Positions 43,242-50,688 of a stretch of DNA of 64,000 bases are shown here, piece after piece. The first letter of the stretch is position 1. Every line of letters starts with the position of its first letter. This stretch comes from Bradyrhizobium sp. AT1 (lineage in GTDB: Bacteria; Pseudomonadota; Alphaproteobacteria; Rhizobiales; Xanthobacteraceae), in assembly GCF_001590795.1 (NCBI RefSeq), contig NZ_JXDL01000001.1, positions 6,199,598 to 6,263,597 of the forward strand, in the 5' to 3' direction. The notes under the pieces were generated by a model. It did not search any database. It was not told the DNA's origin and worked only from the letters and a program-made list of their open reading frames with translations. A program made the translations under genes and the position numbers.

Positions 43242-43892
43242 TCAGCCGCCGACGCGGGCGAGGCCGCTGCGCGCGGCGTCGTCGCGTGGGCGAAGCGAGA
43301 CAGCCCTGGTGTAGGACGCCGCCGCCTTGGCCTTGTCGCCCAGCCGTTCATAAGCCTGTCCCCGCGTGGTCCAGACCTGCGCGTTGTGCGGATCGGCCTC
43401 GGAGGCCTCATCCAGATCGGCTGTGGCCTCCTTGACCTTGCCGAGCGCGAGATAGCTGATGGCGCGGCCGAGCAGCGGCTCGACCTTCTGCGGGTTGAGG
43501 CCGCTCGCAGCGCTGAAATCGGCGATGGCGAAATCGTGCTGGTTATTGCCCTGATAGATCAGAGCGCGGCCATAGAGCGCCTGCGCATTATAGGGATCGA
43601 GCCCGACCGCGCGATTGAACTCGTCGAGCGCTGCCGCGGTCTCGCCGGACTTCGCCAGGGATTGGGCTTTTGCGGTGTGGGCCTGAGCTTCGGTGACGTT
43701 GCCGGCGCTCACTGCGCTCTCAGCGGGTGCGGCCGCCTTGGGTGCTTCCTGAGGCTTGTCCTTCTCCGGCATCAGCGATCCCAGGTCGAAGGAGCAGCCG
43801 CACAGCGCAATCCCCGTCAAAGCCAGCGTCAACGGCCGCTGCCAGATCTGGCGTCGCCGGGCCAAGCCGCGCTCGGGGAAAGGGGAGGCCAT
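43242..43892 (-). CDS. TPR-containing lipoprotein
   Basis: 216 residues. A lipobox-like LTGIALCGC (Cys near residue 33) suggests lipidation after signal-peptidase II. Residues ~75-205 hold three to four TPRs (AGETAAALDEFNRAVGLDP-like units: ALDEFNRAVGLDPYNAQALY, IADFSAASGLNPQKVEPLLG, EATADLDEASEADPHNAQVW). Likely a periplasmic scaffold. It is convergent with the Ala/Pro-rich gene, 15 bp apart, and transcribed from a promoter near the palindromic repeats at 43.9-44.0 kb. Confidence 0.85.
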   Translation of the reverse strand: MASPFPERGLARRRQIWQRPLTLALTGIALCGCSFDLGSLMPEKDKPQEAPKAAAPAESAVSAGNVTEAQAHTAKAQSLAKSGETAAALDEFNRAVGLDPYNAQALYGRALIYQGNNQHDFAIADFSAASGLNPQKVEPLLGRAISYLALGKVKEATADLDEASEADPHNAQVWTTRGQAYERLGDKAKAAASYTRAVSLRPRDDAARSGLARVGG

Positions 43893-43911
43893 CTACGGTT
43901 CGCTCGCGCTA

Positions 43912-44011
43912 GAGCATGATCCGGCAAAGTGTGAAGCGGTTTTCCGAAGAGATCATGCTCAAACAACAAAACAAAGCGCGATGATAATTTGTCCTAGTCT
44001 CATCGCGCTTT
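43912..44011. repeat. Two adjacent intergenic palindromes, Bradyrhizobium-type
   Basis: First: GAGCATGATC (43912-43921) with GATCATGCTC (43951-43960), enclosing CGGCAAAGTGTGAAGCGGTT-like sequence. Second: AAAGCGCGATGA (43973-43984) with TCATCGCGCTTT (44000-44011), a perfect 12-bp stem. From memory, both halves occur in many copies in Bradyrhizobium genomes, which suggests a mobile or structural element. They lie between rpsU and the lipoprotein gene. Confidence 0.7.
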
Positions 44012-44062
44012 GACGCCGCATCGGTAGTGCCCGTCCCGGAAAGGCACCGCTCATAAACAATA

Positions 44063-44083
44063 ACGCGGGCCAGGGGCCCGCGT
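44063..44083 (-). terminator. Terminator of rpsU
   Basis: ACGCGGGCC (44063-44071) and GGCCCGCGT (44075-44083), a 9-bp stem with loop AGG. On the minus strand the stem is followed by TATTGTTTAT, T-rich, 38 bp after the rpsU stop. Confidence 0.75.
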
Positions 44084-44121
44084 CATCGGAAACTGAAGTC
44101 TTGCTAAATGCTGTCGGTCGA

Positions 44122-44418
44122 TCAGCGCGGTCCGCGCGGACCTGCGCCCGGGCCGCTACGACCGCCACGATCGCCGCCTGGACCGGCGCCGAACACCGGC
44201 TTCGGCTTCATCGGCAGCAGGCCTTCGCGCTGCAGCTTCTTGCGGGCCAGCTTGCGCGCGCGGCGCACGGCCTCGGCCTTTTCGCGGGCCTTCTTCTCGG
44301 AGGGCTTTTCGTAGTGACCGCGGAGCTTCATCTCGCGGAAAATACCCTCGCGCTGCATCTTCTTCTTCAGCGCCTTGAGGGCTTGATCGACATTGTTATC
44401 GCGAACGAGAACCTGCAC
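44122..44418 (-). CDS. rpsU: 30S ribosomal protein S21, with long Gly-rich tail
   Basis: 98 residues from GTG 44418 (VQVLVRDNNVDQALKALKKK), with GAGGA upstream. The conserved part is residues ~1-70, with the basic helices REGIFREMKLRGHYEKP and KKAREKAEAVRRARKLARKK. The C-terminal ~25 residues are Gly/Pro/Arg-rich (GPGGDRGGRSGPGAG), a tail seen in alphaproteobacterial S21. S21 binds the 3' end of 16S rRNA near the anti-Shine-Dalgarno. A longer upstream start (44484) is unlikely. Confidence 0.95.
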   Translation of the reverse strand: MQVLVRDNNVDQALKALKKKMQREGIFREMKLRGHYEKPSEKKAREKAEAVRRARKLARKKLQREGLLPMKPKPVFGAGPGGDRGGRSGPGAGPRGPR

Positions 44419-44633
44419 GCGGCATCCTCTTTGGTGGATCGGATTTGAATTCTGGTAAGACGAAGGGGATGGCGAAACGCGCAAGCCCTTAACCTTGAGG
44501 GCGCGGATGTATCAGACAAAACCGGGGATGTCCACCGGTCAAGCGGGGATTCGGGCCAAGTTCAGCCATTAAATGAGGCAAAATATCTCCCTGCGGCCCT
44601 GATTTGGGAGATTTGACGCCAAGGGTGGGGCCG

Positions 44634-44656
44634 TTTCCGGAGCTTTGTTCCGGAAA
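44634..44656 (+). promoter_or_regulatory. Hairpin in the aqpZ leader
   Basis: TTTCCGGA (44634-44641) and TCCGGAAA (44649-44656) pair across 7 nt, ending 22 bp before the ATG. It could modulate translation or mark the end of a promoter region. Weak. Confidence 0.3.
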
Positions 44657-44678
44657 CTTTGAAAGTAGGGGACGACAC

Positions 44679-45401
44679 ATGGACATCAAGAAATACGCCG
44701 CCGAAGCCATCGGCACATTTTGGCTCACATTCGCAGGTTGCGGGAGCGCGGTGATCGCCGCCGGCTTTCCGCAGGTCGGAATCGGCCTGGTCGGCGTTTC
44801 CCTCGCATTCGGCTTGAGCGTCGTCACCATGGCCTATGCCATCGGCCATATCTCGGGTTGCCATCTCAACCCGGCGGTCACGGTCGGGCTTGCTGCCGGC
44901 GGCCGTTTTCCCGCCGGCCAGATCCTGCCCTATGTGATCGCGCAGGTAGCTGGCGCGATCGTGGCCGCGGGGCTGCTCTATGTCATCGCGAGCGGGGCTC
45001 CCGGCTTCGACGTCAGCAAAGGCTTCGCATCCAACGGCTATGATGCGCATTCGCCGGGCCAGTACAGCATGATCGTGTGCTTCCTCACCGAGGTGGTGAT
45101 GACCATGATGTTCCTGTTCATCATCATGGGTGCCACGCATGGCCGTGCGCCCGCGGGCTTCGCACCGCTCGCGATCGGGCTCGCGCTGGTGATGATCCAT
45201 CTGGTCAGCATCCCCGTCACCAACACGTCGGTGAACCCGGCGCGCAGCACCGGCCCGGCGCTGTTCGTCGGTGGCTGGGCGACGGCACAGCTGTGGCTGT
45301 TCTGGGTCGCACCGCTGATCGGGGGCGCGCTGGGCGGGGTGATCTATCGCTGGCTCAGCGAGGAGCCGGCCGGCGTCGTCGCGGGCGCGAAGACGGCGTA
45401 G
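44679..45401 (+). CDS. aqpZ: Aquaporin Z
   Basis: 240 residues, six helices. Both NPA boxes are intact: CHLNPAVTVG after the second helix and SVNPARSTGPA in the second half. Flanking sequence (AFGLSVVTMAYAIGHISG) closely follows E. coli AqpZ, supporting a water channel rather than a glycerol facilitator. One visible change is Cys in HISGCHLNP, where a Gly is usual. Start at ATG 44679 with a GGGG-rich site upstream. A single-gene unit followed by a repeat palindrome. Confidence 0.95.
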   Translation: MDIKKYAAEAIGTFWLTFAGCGSAVIAAGFPQVGIGLVGVSLAFGLSVVTMAYAIGHISGCHLNPAVTVGLAAGGRFPAGQILPYVIAQVAGAIVAAGLLYVIASGAPGFDVSKGFASNGYDAHSPGQYSMIVCFLTEVVMTMMFLFIIMGATHGRAPAGFAPLAIGLALVMIHLVSIPVTNTSVNPARSTGPALFVGGWATAQLWLFWVAPLIGGALGGVIYRWLSEEPAGVVAGAKTA

Positions 45402-45404
45402 ACA

Positions 45405-45449
45405 GCGTTTTCGAGCGACGCAGATACCGCTTCGCGTCAGGAAAACGCG
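45405..45449. repeat. Intergenic palindrome, copy 1 (GCGTTTT...AAAACGC)
   Basis: GCGTTTT at one end and AAAACGC at the other, with CGCTTCGCGTCAGGAAAACG-like sequence in the middle. A near copy lies at 53376-53420, here after aqpZ. The two share the CTTCGCGTCAGGAAAACGCG core. Bradyrhizobium-type intergenic repeat. Confidence 0.75.
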
Positions 45450-45496
45450 TCAAAAGAACATCGCGCAGCGGGGTCGCAGCAATCGCTGCGGTCCCG

Positions 45497-46603
45497 CTAC
45501 TTGCCCTTCGTCGGCCGGACTTCGGTGACGTGGCCCATCTTGCGGCCCGGGCGCGGCGTGCCCTTGCCGTAGATGTGCACCGTGGCGCCGGGGACGGTCA
45601 GCCATTTTTCGTAGTCGTTGATCTCGTCGCCGATCAAATTGGTCATGGTGACGATTTCACCGTGACGCACAGGCTTGCCGAGCGGCCAGCCGGCGATGGC
45701 GCGGATATGCTGCTCGAACTGCGAGACGGAGGCGCCGTCGAGCGTCCAGTGCCCGGAATTGTGCACGCGCGGGGCGATCTCGTTGACCAGCACCTTCGGT
45801 CCGGTGCCGTTGGCCAGCACGAACATCTCGACGGCGAGCACGCCGACATAGTCGAGCGCGCTCGCGATCTTGCCGGCGATGCTGCGCGCCTCTTCGGCGA
45901 GCGAATCCGGGATCGGCGCGGGGGCGCGCGATATCTTCAGGATGTGGTCGCGGTGCTCGTTCTCGGTGACGTCGAAACACTCGACCTCGCCAGTGGCCGA
46001 GCGCGCGGCGACCACGGAAATCTCGCGCTCATATGGCACGAAGGCTTCCAGGATCGCGGATTTGGTGGCGAGGCTCGTCCACACTTTCGCGATGTCGTCG
46101 CCCTCGCGGATGATGGCCTGGCCCTTGCCGTCATAGCCGAAGCGGCGGGTCTTGAGCACGGCCGGCAGTCCGATCCTGACGATGGCCTCGCGCAGTGATG
46201 CGACCGAGGTGACATCGGCATAGGCCGCGGTGCCGATGCCGAGCCGGGTGACGAAATCCTTCTCGGCGAGACGATCCTGGGTGGTCTCGAGGATCTTGCG
46301 GTTGGGCAGCACCGGGCGGCGTGCGTCCAGCACCATTGCGGCGGCCGAGGGTACGTTCTCGAATTCGTAGGTGATGACGTCGACGTCGCCCGCGAACAGC
46401 TCGAGCGCTTCGACATCGGCATATTCGGCGCAGGTCGCATTCAAGACGACGTCGAAGGCCGGCGAGTCCGGATCGGGCGAGAATATCTGGCAGCGCAAGC
46501 CGAGCCGTGCCGCGGCCATCGCCAGCATCCGCCCCAATTGTCCGCCGCCGAGAATTCCGATGGTGTCGCCGGGCTTCAGCTTCACCTGCTTTGCATCGCT
46601 CAC
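45497..46603 (-). CDS. purK: 5-(carboxyamino)imidazole ribonucleotide synthase
   Basis: Makes N5-CAIR from AIR, ATP and bicarbonate in purine synthesis. 368 residues with ATP-grasp features: GILGGGQLGRMLAMAAARLG at the start, then LKTRRFGYDGKGQ and the ligand-binding loop VNEIAPRVHNSGHWTLDG. The 4-nt overlap with purE (stop/start ATGA) makes a purE-purK operon, purE first. All expected motifs are visible. Confidence 0.96.
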   Translation of the reverse strand: MSDAKQVKLKPGDTIGILGGGQLGRMLAMAAARLGLRCQIFSPDPDSPAFDVVLNATCAEYADVEALELFAGDVDVITYEFENVPSAAAMVLDARRPVLPNRKILETTQDRLAEKDFVTRLGIGTAAYADVTSVASLREAIVRIGLPAVLKTRRFGYDGKGQAIIREGDDIAKVWTSLATKSAILEAFVPYEREISVVAARSATGEVECFDVTENEHRDHILKISRAPAPIPDSLAEEARSIAGKIASALDYVGVLAVEMFVLANGTGPKVLVNEIAPRVHNSGHWTLDGASVSQFEQHIRAIAGWPLGKPVRHGEIVTMTNLIGDEINDYEKWLTVPGATVHIYGKGTPRPGRKMGHVTEVRPTKGK

Positions 46604-47088
46604 GCCTTGTCCTCCGGACGCTCGGCCACGGCCTCGGTCTGCGCTGTGCGCCAGGCGGCGAGGCGATCGGACAAGGCCGGGTCGGACAATGCCAGCACTG
46701 ACGCTGCCAGCAGTGCGGCGTTGATCGCGCCGGCCTTGCCGATGGCGAGGGTGCCGACAGGAATGCCGGCGGGCATCTGGACGATCGAATACAGGGAATC
46801 GAGGCCCTTGAGCGTCTTGGATTCGACGGGAACGCCGAACACCGGCAGTTCCGTCAGCGCCGCCGCCATGCCGGGCAGATGGGCAGCGCCGCCAGCGCCG
46901 GCGATGATGACCTTGTAGCCCGCGGCCTTGGCCCCCTTGGCGAAAGCAAACAGCCGGTCGGGGGTGCGGTGGGCCGAAACGATGCGGGTGTCGGCGGCCA
47001 CGCCGAGCGCGGCAAGCGTGTCGGCGGCATGCCGCATCGTGTCCCAGTCCGACTGGCTTCCCATGATGATGGCGATCGGCGCGGTCAT
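46600..47088 (-). CDS. purE: N5-carboxyaminoimidazole ribonucleotide mutase
   Basis: 162 residues: IIMGSQSDWDTMRHAADTL, SAHRTPDRLF and AGAGGAAHLPGMAAALTELP show the complete class I PurE active site. It converts N5-CAIR into CAIR, the next step after PurK. First gene of the purE-purK operon; its ATG is at 47088. Confidence 0.97.
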   Translation of the reverse strand: MTAPIAIIMGSQSDWDTMRHAADTLAALGVAADTRIVSAHRTPDRLFAFAKGAKAAGYKVIIAGAGGAAHLPGMAAALTELPVFGVPVESKTLKGLDSLYSIVQMPAGIPVGTLAIGKAGAINAALLAASVLALSDPALSDRLAAWRTAQTEAVAERPEDKA

Positions 47089-47229
47089 GACGTTAATTGT
47101 GCTCGAAAAACAGAAGGATAGGCCAGATTAACGGTTCCGGCCGGCGGCTCGCAAGGCGGTGGCAAGGAGAAGGGAATCCACTATCCTGTCTTGGTGAATC
47201 CCCGCAAGCCTTCATTGAGCAGGATGCCC

Positions 47230-47955
47230 ATGAAGAAACTAAAAAGGGCAAGCGCTGCGAAGGCCAAAAAGGGCCGGAAGACCAGTGCCGGCCGATCCAA
47301 GGCCCACTCCAAGCGACCGACCCGGCGTTCAGCGAAGCCGCCGGGGCGCGGCGCGCCGGGCGATGATGGAGCCAAGGAGACCTTCAGGACGACGATTCGG
47401 GACCTGCGAACAAAGCTCAAGCAGGCGCAGCGCCGGGTCGCGGAACTGGAGGCCGCGGCTGACACGGATTTCCTGCTCGAGATTCCCAACCGGCGCGGCT
47501 TCGAGCGCGAGCTCGCGCGCGCCATCGCCTATATGAAGCGCTACCGCGCCAGTGGGGCGCTCATCGTGCTCGACGTCGATCGGTTGAAGCCGATCAACGA
47601 TTCGTTCGGTCACGGAGCCGGCGACGAGGTGCTCAAGGCGATTGCCGCCACGCTGACGCGGCAGGTTCGTGCCTCCGATGTGGTCGGCCGGCTCGGCGGC
47701 GACGAGTTCGCGCTGTTGCTCTGGAATCTCAGCGAGACCGACGCCAAGGCGAAGGCGGCTGCCTTTGAGCAGGCGGTCGACGAATTGTCCTTTGTCTTTC
47801 GCGGCCAGCACGTGACCGCGGGCGCCTCCGCAGGCGTCGCGCTGCTGGGGGCGCAGTCCGACGCCGGCCGCGCCTTGGAGGAGGCGGACGCCGCCATGTA
47901 TGTACGCAAGGCGCACCGGCGGCACGAGCCGCGGATCAGGCTGGTCAGCAGCTAA
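47230..47955 (+). CDS. Single-domain diguanylate cyclase (GGDEF)
   Basis: 241 residues from ATG 47230 (MKKLKRASAAKAK); ATG 47224 and a GTG/TTG further upstream are alternatives. A basic N-terminal ~60 residues and a short coiled coil (TIRDLRTKLKQAQRRVAELE) precede the GGDEF domain. The active loop is intact: RLGGDEFALLLW, with DVDRLKPINDSFGHGAGDEV before it. It should make cyclic di-GMP. The I-site RxxD is not obvious. The coiled coil suggests dimer control. It overlaps the convergent small gene by 4 bp at the stop. Confidence 0.9.
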   Translation: MKKLKRASAAKAKKGRKTSAGRSKAHSKRPTRRSAKPPGRGAPGDDGAKETFRTTIRDLRTKLKQAQRRVAELEAAADTDFLLEIPNRRGFERELARAIAYMKRYRASGALIVLDVDRLKPINDSFGHGAGDEVLKAIAATLTRQVRASDVVGRLGGDEFALLLWNLSETDAKAKAAAFEQAVDELSFVFRGQHVTAGASAGVALLGAQSDAGRALEEADAAMYVRKAHRRHEPRIRLVSS

Positions 47956-48203
47956 AGCGCGCTGAGGTCCGGCGGTACGTTGCCAAATTTCCGCAGCAAT
48001 TTCGCGTCTCCGAACTCGCCGGTCAGGGGATCGCCGCTGCGGCTGAACGCGACAGCGCCGATGTGGCCGGCGCCGTGCGCGAGCATTTCCGCACGACGCA
48101 GGGCGGCAGTCGATGTCTGGCATTCCTCGGCTGCACCTGCGACCGGCGATCCGTCCTCGTCGGTCAGGAAGGGCAATGCAACGTAATAGGTGACGTCGGG
48201 CAT
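47952..48203 (-). CDS. Small hypothetical protein
   Basis: 83 residues from ATG 48203 (MPDVTYYVALPFLTDEDGSP). The start sequence looks structured (VTYYVALPFL), and the middle is Ala/Gly-rich with HGAGHIGAVAFSRSGD. Small proteins with this DVTYYVALPF start occur in Bradyrhizobium (recollection). Unknown function. It is probably translated from the same message as the gene at 48227-48445, 23 bp upstream. Confidence 0.65.
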   Translation of the reverse strand: MPDVTYYVALPFLTDEDGSPVAGAAEECQTSTAALRRAEMLAHGAGHIGAVAFSRSGDPLTGEFGDAKLLRKFGNVPPDLSAL

Positions 48204-48226
48204 GGTCGGCTCCGATGGCTGACGGT

Positions 48227-48445
48227 TCAGGCGGCGCTGCTCTTGCTCCGCACCCTGCTGCGCGAAATGTCCGGAATGCAGCCGGCGGAAATCGCCGCCT
48301 GCAATTCCTCCAGCTCGGCTTCCAGATATTCGTTGGCCATGATCAGCGCCTTGATGGTGCTGCGCAGATTGCCGTCGCACATCGCGATCGCCTGATCGCA
48401 GGCCTGTTCATAATGGCTGTTGTCGAGAAGGGCAGTTGCCGACAT
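48227..48445 (-). CDS. Small hypothetical protein, alpha-helical
   Basis: 72 residues from ATG 48445 (MSATALLDNSHYEQACDQAI). Sequence is helical and acidic (NEYLEAELEELQAAISAGCI), with two Cys in the first half and one later. No recognised family. Same direction as the next small gene; both could be part of a short operon. The upstream in-frame TTG at 48463 is less likely. Confidence 0.6.
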   Translation of the reverse strand: MSATALLDNSHYEQACDQAIAMCDGNLRSTIKALIMANEYLEAELEELQAAISAGCIPDISRSRVRSKSSAA

Positions 48446-48556
48446 CTGCGTTGTCCTTGCCAATGGTCTTGAGCGTTTCCTGGGATGCTCGAATGTTCCT
48501 ATTTTGTTCTTTTGGAGTCAAGCGGATTCATGAGCGCGGCGAAACGCCGGCTCGGA

Positions 48557-48763
48557 TCAGGCGATGATGTCGGGGGTGATCTGATCTTCGATGAAGGCGA
48601 TGCGGTCGCGCAACAACAGCTTGCGCTTCTTCAACCGCTGCAACCGCAATAGGTCGGGGGCGGGCGATTGATGCAGTGCATCGATCGCCGCATCGAGATC
48701 TCGGTGTTCCTGCTGCAACCGGGTGAGCTCGGCTTCGAGCTCACGCTCGTCTTCATTGGTCAT
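48557..48763 (-). CDS. DUF465 (YdcH-type) small coiled-coil protein
   Basis: 68 residues. Heptads LEAELTRLQQEHRDLDAAID and LLRLQRLKKRKLLLRDRIAF, with the LKKRKLLLRDRI motif that marks the DUF465/YdcH family. Function unknown; the proteins are thought to be small dimeric coiled coils. Another member of the same family lies on the other strand at 49094-49273. Confidence 0.82.
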   Translation of the reverse strand: MTNEDERELEAELTRLQQEHRDLDAAIDALHQSPAPDLLRLQRLKKRKLLLRDRIAFIEDQITPDIIA

Positions 48764-49093
48764 GTCTGCGGTGGCCGAAAACCGATAGGCGTGAGACTCT
48801 GGGCTGTGGATGCCCTGTGGAAATTATCGTCCTTGCGCGGCATGACCGCAAGCGATCTGCGACCATCGTTCGCCGATCTCCAGCGAGATATTTCCGCTGA
48901 TCTCTGCGGCGCTGCGCAAGCGCATTGATATCATGGATTTTTCCCGCGCGGTTCCTTTACTCACGCTTCGTTACATATGAATTTTCAAAAATGAAGCTGC
49001 GACGACGGATACCCATCGACAGAACGAATCGGTGATGTAGACTTCGTTGTCCGGATCGAATCCTGAGGTTCAACCCTACCGAGGAGGTTTCGA
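48764..49093. other. Intergenic region between two DUF465 genes
   Basis: 330 bp, divergent promoter region of the two DUF465 genes. One open frame on the plus strand spans its left part but has no start site or recognisable product. Before the right-hand gene, TTCATTTTTG- and GTTACATATG-like AT-rich sequence near 48970-49000 may hold promoter boxes; none is assigned. Confidence 0.45.
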
Positions 49094-49273
49094 ATGACAA
49101 TTCAGGCACATCTCGTTGAATTGGAGCGGAAGCACAAACTTCTCGAAAACGAATTGCACGAAGCTCTCGTGCACCTTTCAACAGACGACCTGCAAATTGT
49201 TGAGTTGAAGCGCCGGAAGTTGATGGTCAAGGACCAGATCGAGCGTCTGAGGCACGGCGACACGCTCCACTAG
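49094..49273 (+). CDS. Short DUF465-like coiled-coil protein
   Basis: 59 residues, too short for many gene callers. Strong ribosome site GAGGAGG (49081-49087) ends 6 nt before the ATG. Sequence: VELERKHKLLENELHEAL, then DLQIVELKRRKLMVKDQI, the same coiled coil plus LKRRKLxxKDQI motif as the DUF465 protein on the other strand. Unknown function; conserved as a family. Confidence 0.8.
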   Translation: MTIQAHLVELERKHKLLENELHEALVHLSTDDLQIVELKRRKLMVKDQIERLRHGDTLH

Positions 49274-49301
49274 TAACCCCCCGTAACAGCGTAGAGTTGA
49301 T

Positions 49302-49357
49302 CGCACCCTATCACGCAGGGATGAGAGTCTATGCGCTCATCCCTGCTGTTGGGTGCG
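49302..49357 (+). terminator. Two-tier hairpin between convergent genes
   Basis: Inner arms GCAGGGATGAG (49315-49325) and CTCATCCCTGC (49336-49346) with loop AGTCTATGCG; outer arms CGCACCC (49302-49308) and GGGTGCG (49351-49357) with an internal loop. It lies between the DUF465 gene and the oxidase gene (minus strand). No T-run, so bidirectional termination is likely but unproven; a structured RNA is the alternative. Confidence 0.55.
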
Positions 49358-49382
49358 GACCACGCAAAGATGTTTGCGCGGT

Positions 49383-50486
49383 TTAGATGTTTGCGAGCTC
49401 GACGACGTGATCGGCGATCGCGAGCGACGATGTCAGTCCCGGCGATTCGATGCCGAACAGATTGACCAGGCCTGCGACGCCGTGATCGCGCGGGCCCTGC
49501 ATCAGGAAGTCCTGCGTCGCCACTGCGGGCGGTACGATCTTCGGCCGGATTCCCGAATAGCTCGGCATCAGCGCGCCGTCAGGCAGTGTCGGCCAGTATT
49601 TGCGGATCGCCGGATAGAAGCGCTCGGCGCGTGACGGGTCGACTTCGTAATTGATCGTCTCGATCCACTCGACGTCGGGGCCGAAGCGCGCTTGGCCTGC
49701 CATGTCCAGCGTCAGATGCACGCCTAACCCTCCGGGCTCAGGCACCGGATAGATCAGGCGCGAGAACGGCGCCTTGGCATTGCAGCTGAAGTAATTGCCC
49801 TTGGCGAGATAGGCCGGCGGAATCCGGTCCAGCGGCATGCCGTCGATGTTGCGCGCCACTTCCGTCGCCGAGAGCCCCGCGGCGTTGACGAGGAGGCTGC
49901 ATTGCAGCGTCATCGGCGCCTCGCCGCCGGCTTCGATCTCGATGAGGCCGCCTCCCGTCTTGGCGCGGATCAGCGGGGTGTGAAACGCGAAGGCCGTGCC
50001 TGATGCCTCGGCTTCGCCGCGCAGCGAGAGCATATAGGCGTGGCTGTCGATGATCCCCGTTGACGGCGACAGCAGCGCGGCGTCGCAGGCGAGCGCCGGC
50101 TCGAGCGCGCGTGCCGCCTCGCCCGCGAGCAGCTGCATGTCGAGCACGCCATTGGCTTCGGCATGCGCCTTGATCGACTGCAGCTTCTCGGTCTCTTTCG
50201 GGTTCGTCGCGACGATCAGCTTGCCGCAATTCCTGTGCGGGATGCCGCGCTCGGCACAGTAGCGGTAGAGCGCGTGCTTGCCGTCGACGCACATGCGCGC
50301 CATCCAGCTCCCGGCGCGGTAGTAGATGCCGGCATGGATCACCTCACTGTTGCGCGAGGAGGTGATGGTGCCGATCGCCTCGGCCTGCTCGATCACGATG
50401 ACCTCGCGCCCGGCCTGCGCCAGCTTTCGGGCCACCGCGAGCCCGACCACGCCGGCTCCGATGACGACGCAATCGACCCTATCCAT
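49383..50486 (-). CDS. LhgO-like FAD-dependent oxidoreductase
   Basis: 367 residues; N-terminal FAD-binding VIGAGVVGLAVARKLAQAGR and a second flavin loop TITSSRNSEVIHAGIYY. The sequence AGLSATEVARNI and the C-terminal YSGIRPKI with a following HGVAGLVNLFGIESPGLTSS segment match the L-2-hydroxyglutarate dehydrogenase (LhgO) / DAO group. LhgO feeds electrons from L-2-hydroxyglutarate to the quinone pool. Substrate assignment is from family resemblance. It is divergent from the PAS-GGDEF-EAL gene. Confidence 0.85.
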   Translation of the reverse strand: MDRVDCVVIGAGVVGLAVARKLAQAGREVIVIEQAEAIGTITSSRNSEVIHAGIYYRAGSWMARMCVDGKHALYRYCAERGIPHRNCGKLIVATNPKETEKLQSIKAHAEANGVLDMQLLAGEAARALEPALACDAALLSPSTGIIDSHAYMLSLRGEAEASGTAFAFHTPLIRAKTGGGLIEIEAGGEAPMTLQCSLLVNAAGLSATEVARNIDGMPLDRIPPAYLAKGNYFSCNAKAPFSRLIYPVPEPGGLGVHLTLDMAGQARFGPDVEWIETINYEVDPSRAERFYPAIRKYWPTLPDGALMPSYSGIRPKIVPPAVATQDFLMQGPRDHGVAGLVNLFGIESPGLTSSLAIADHVVELANI

Positions 50487-50688
50487 GGTTGTGCAGGATG
50501 TCCGCTGGAAGCCCCGGTGGCATCAGCCTTGGGACGAGAGGCACAGGGCCGTTTTCCGTTAAGGAAGAATTTATCATGTCAGGGCAATTGCCGTATTTCA
50601 CGTCACATTTTTCTGTTGCGCGTACAGGCGTTTACCCGATCCAAACCCGTGAAGCCAGACAATCCGACGTTGAAATCGCGGGTGGCTG

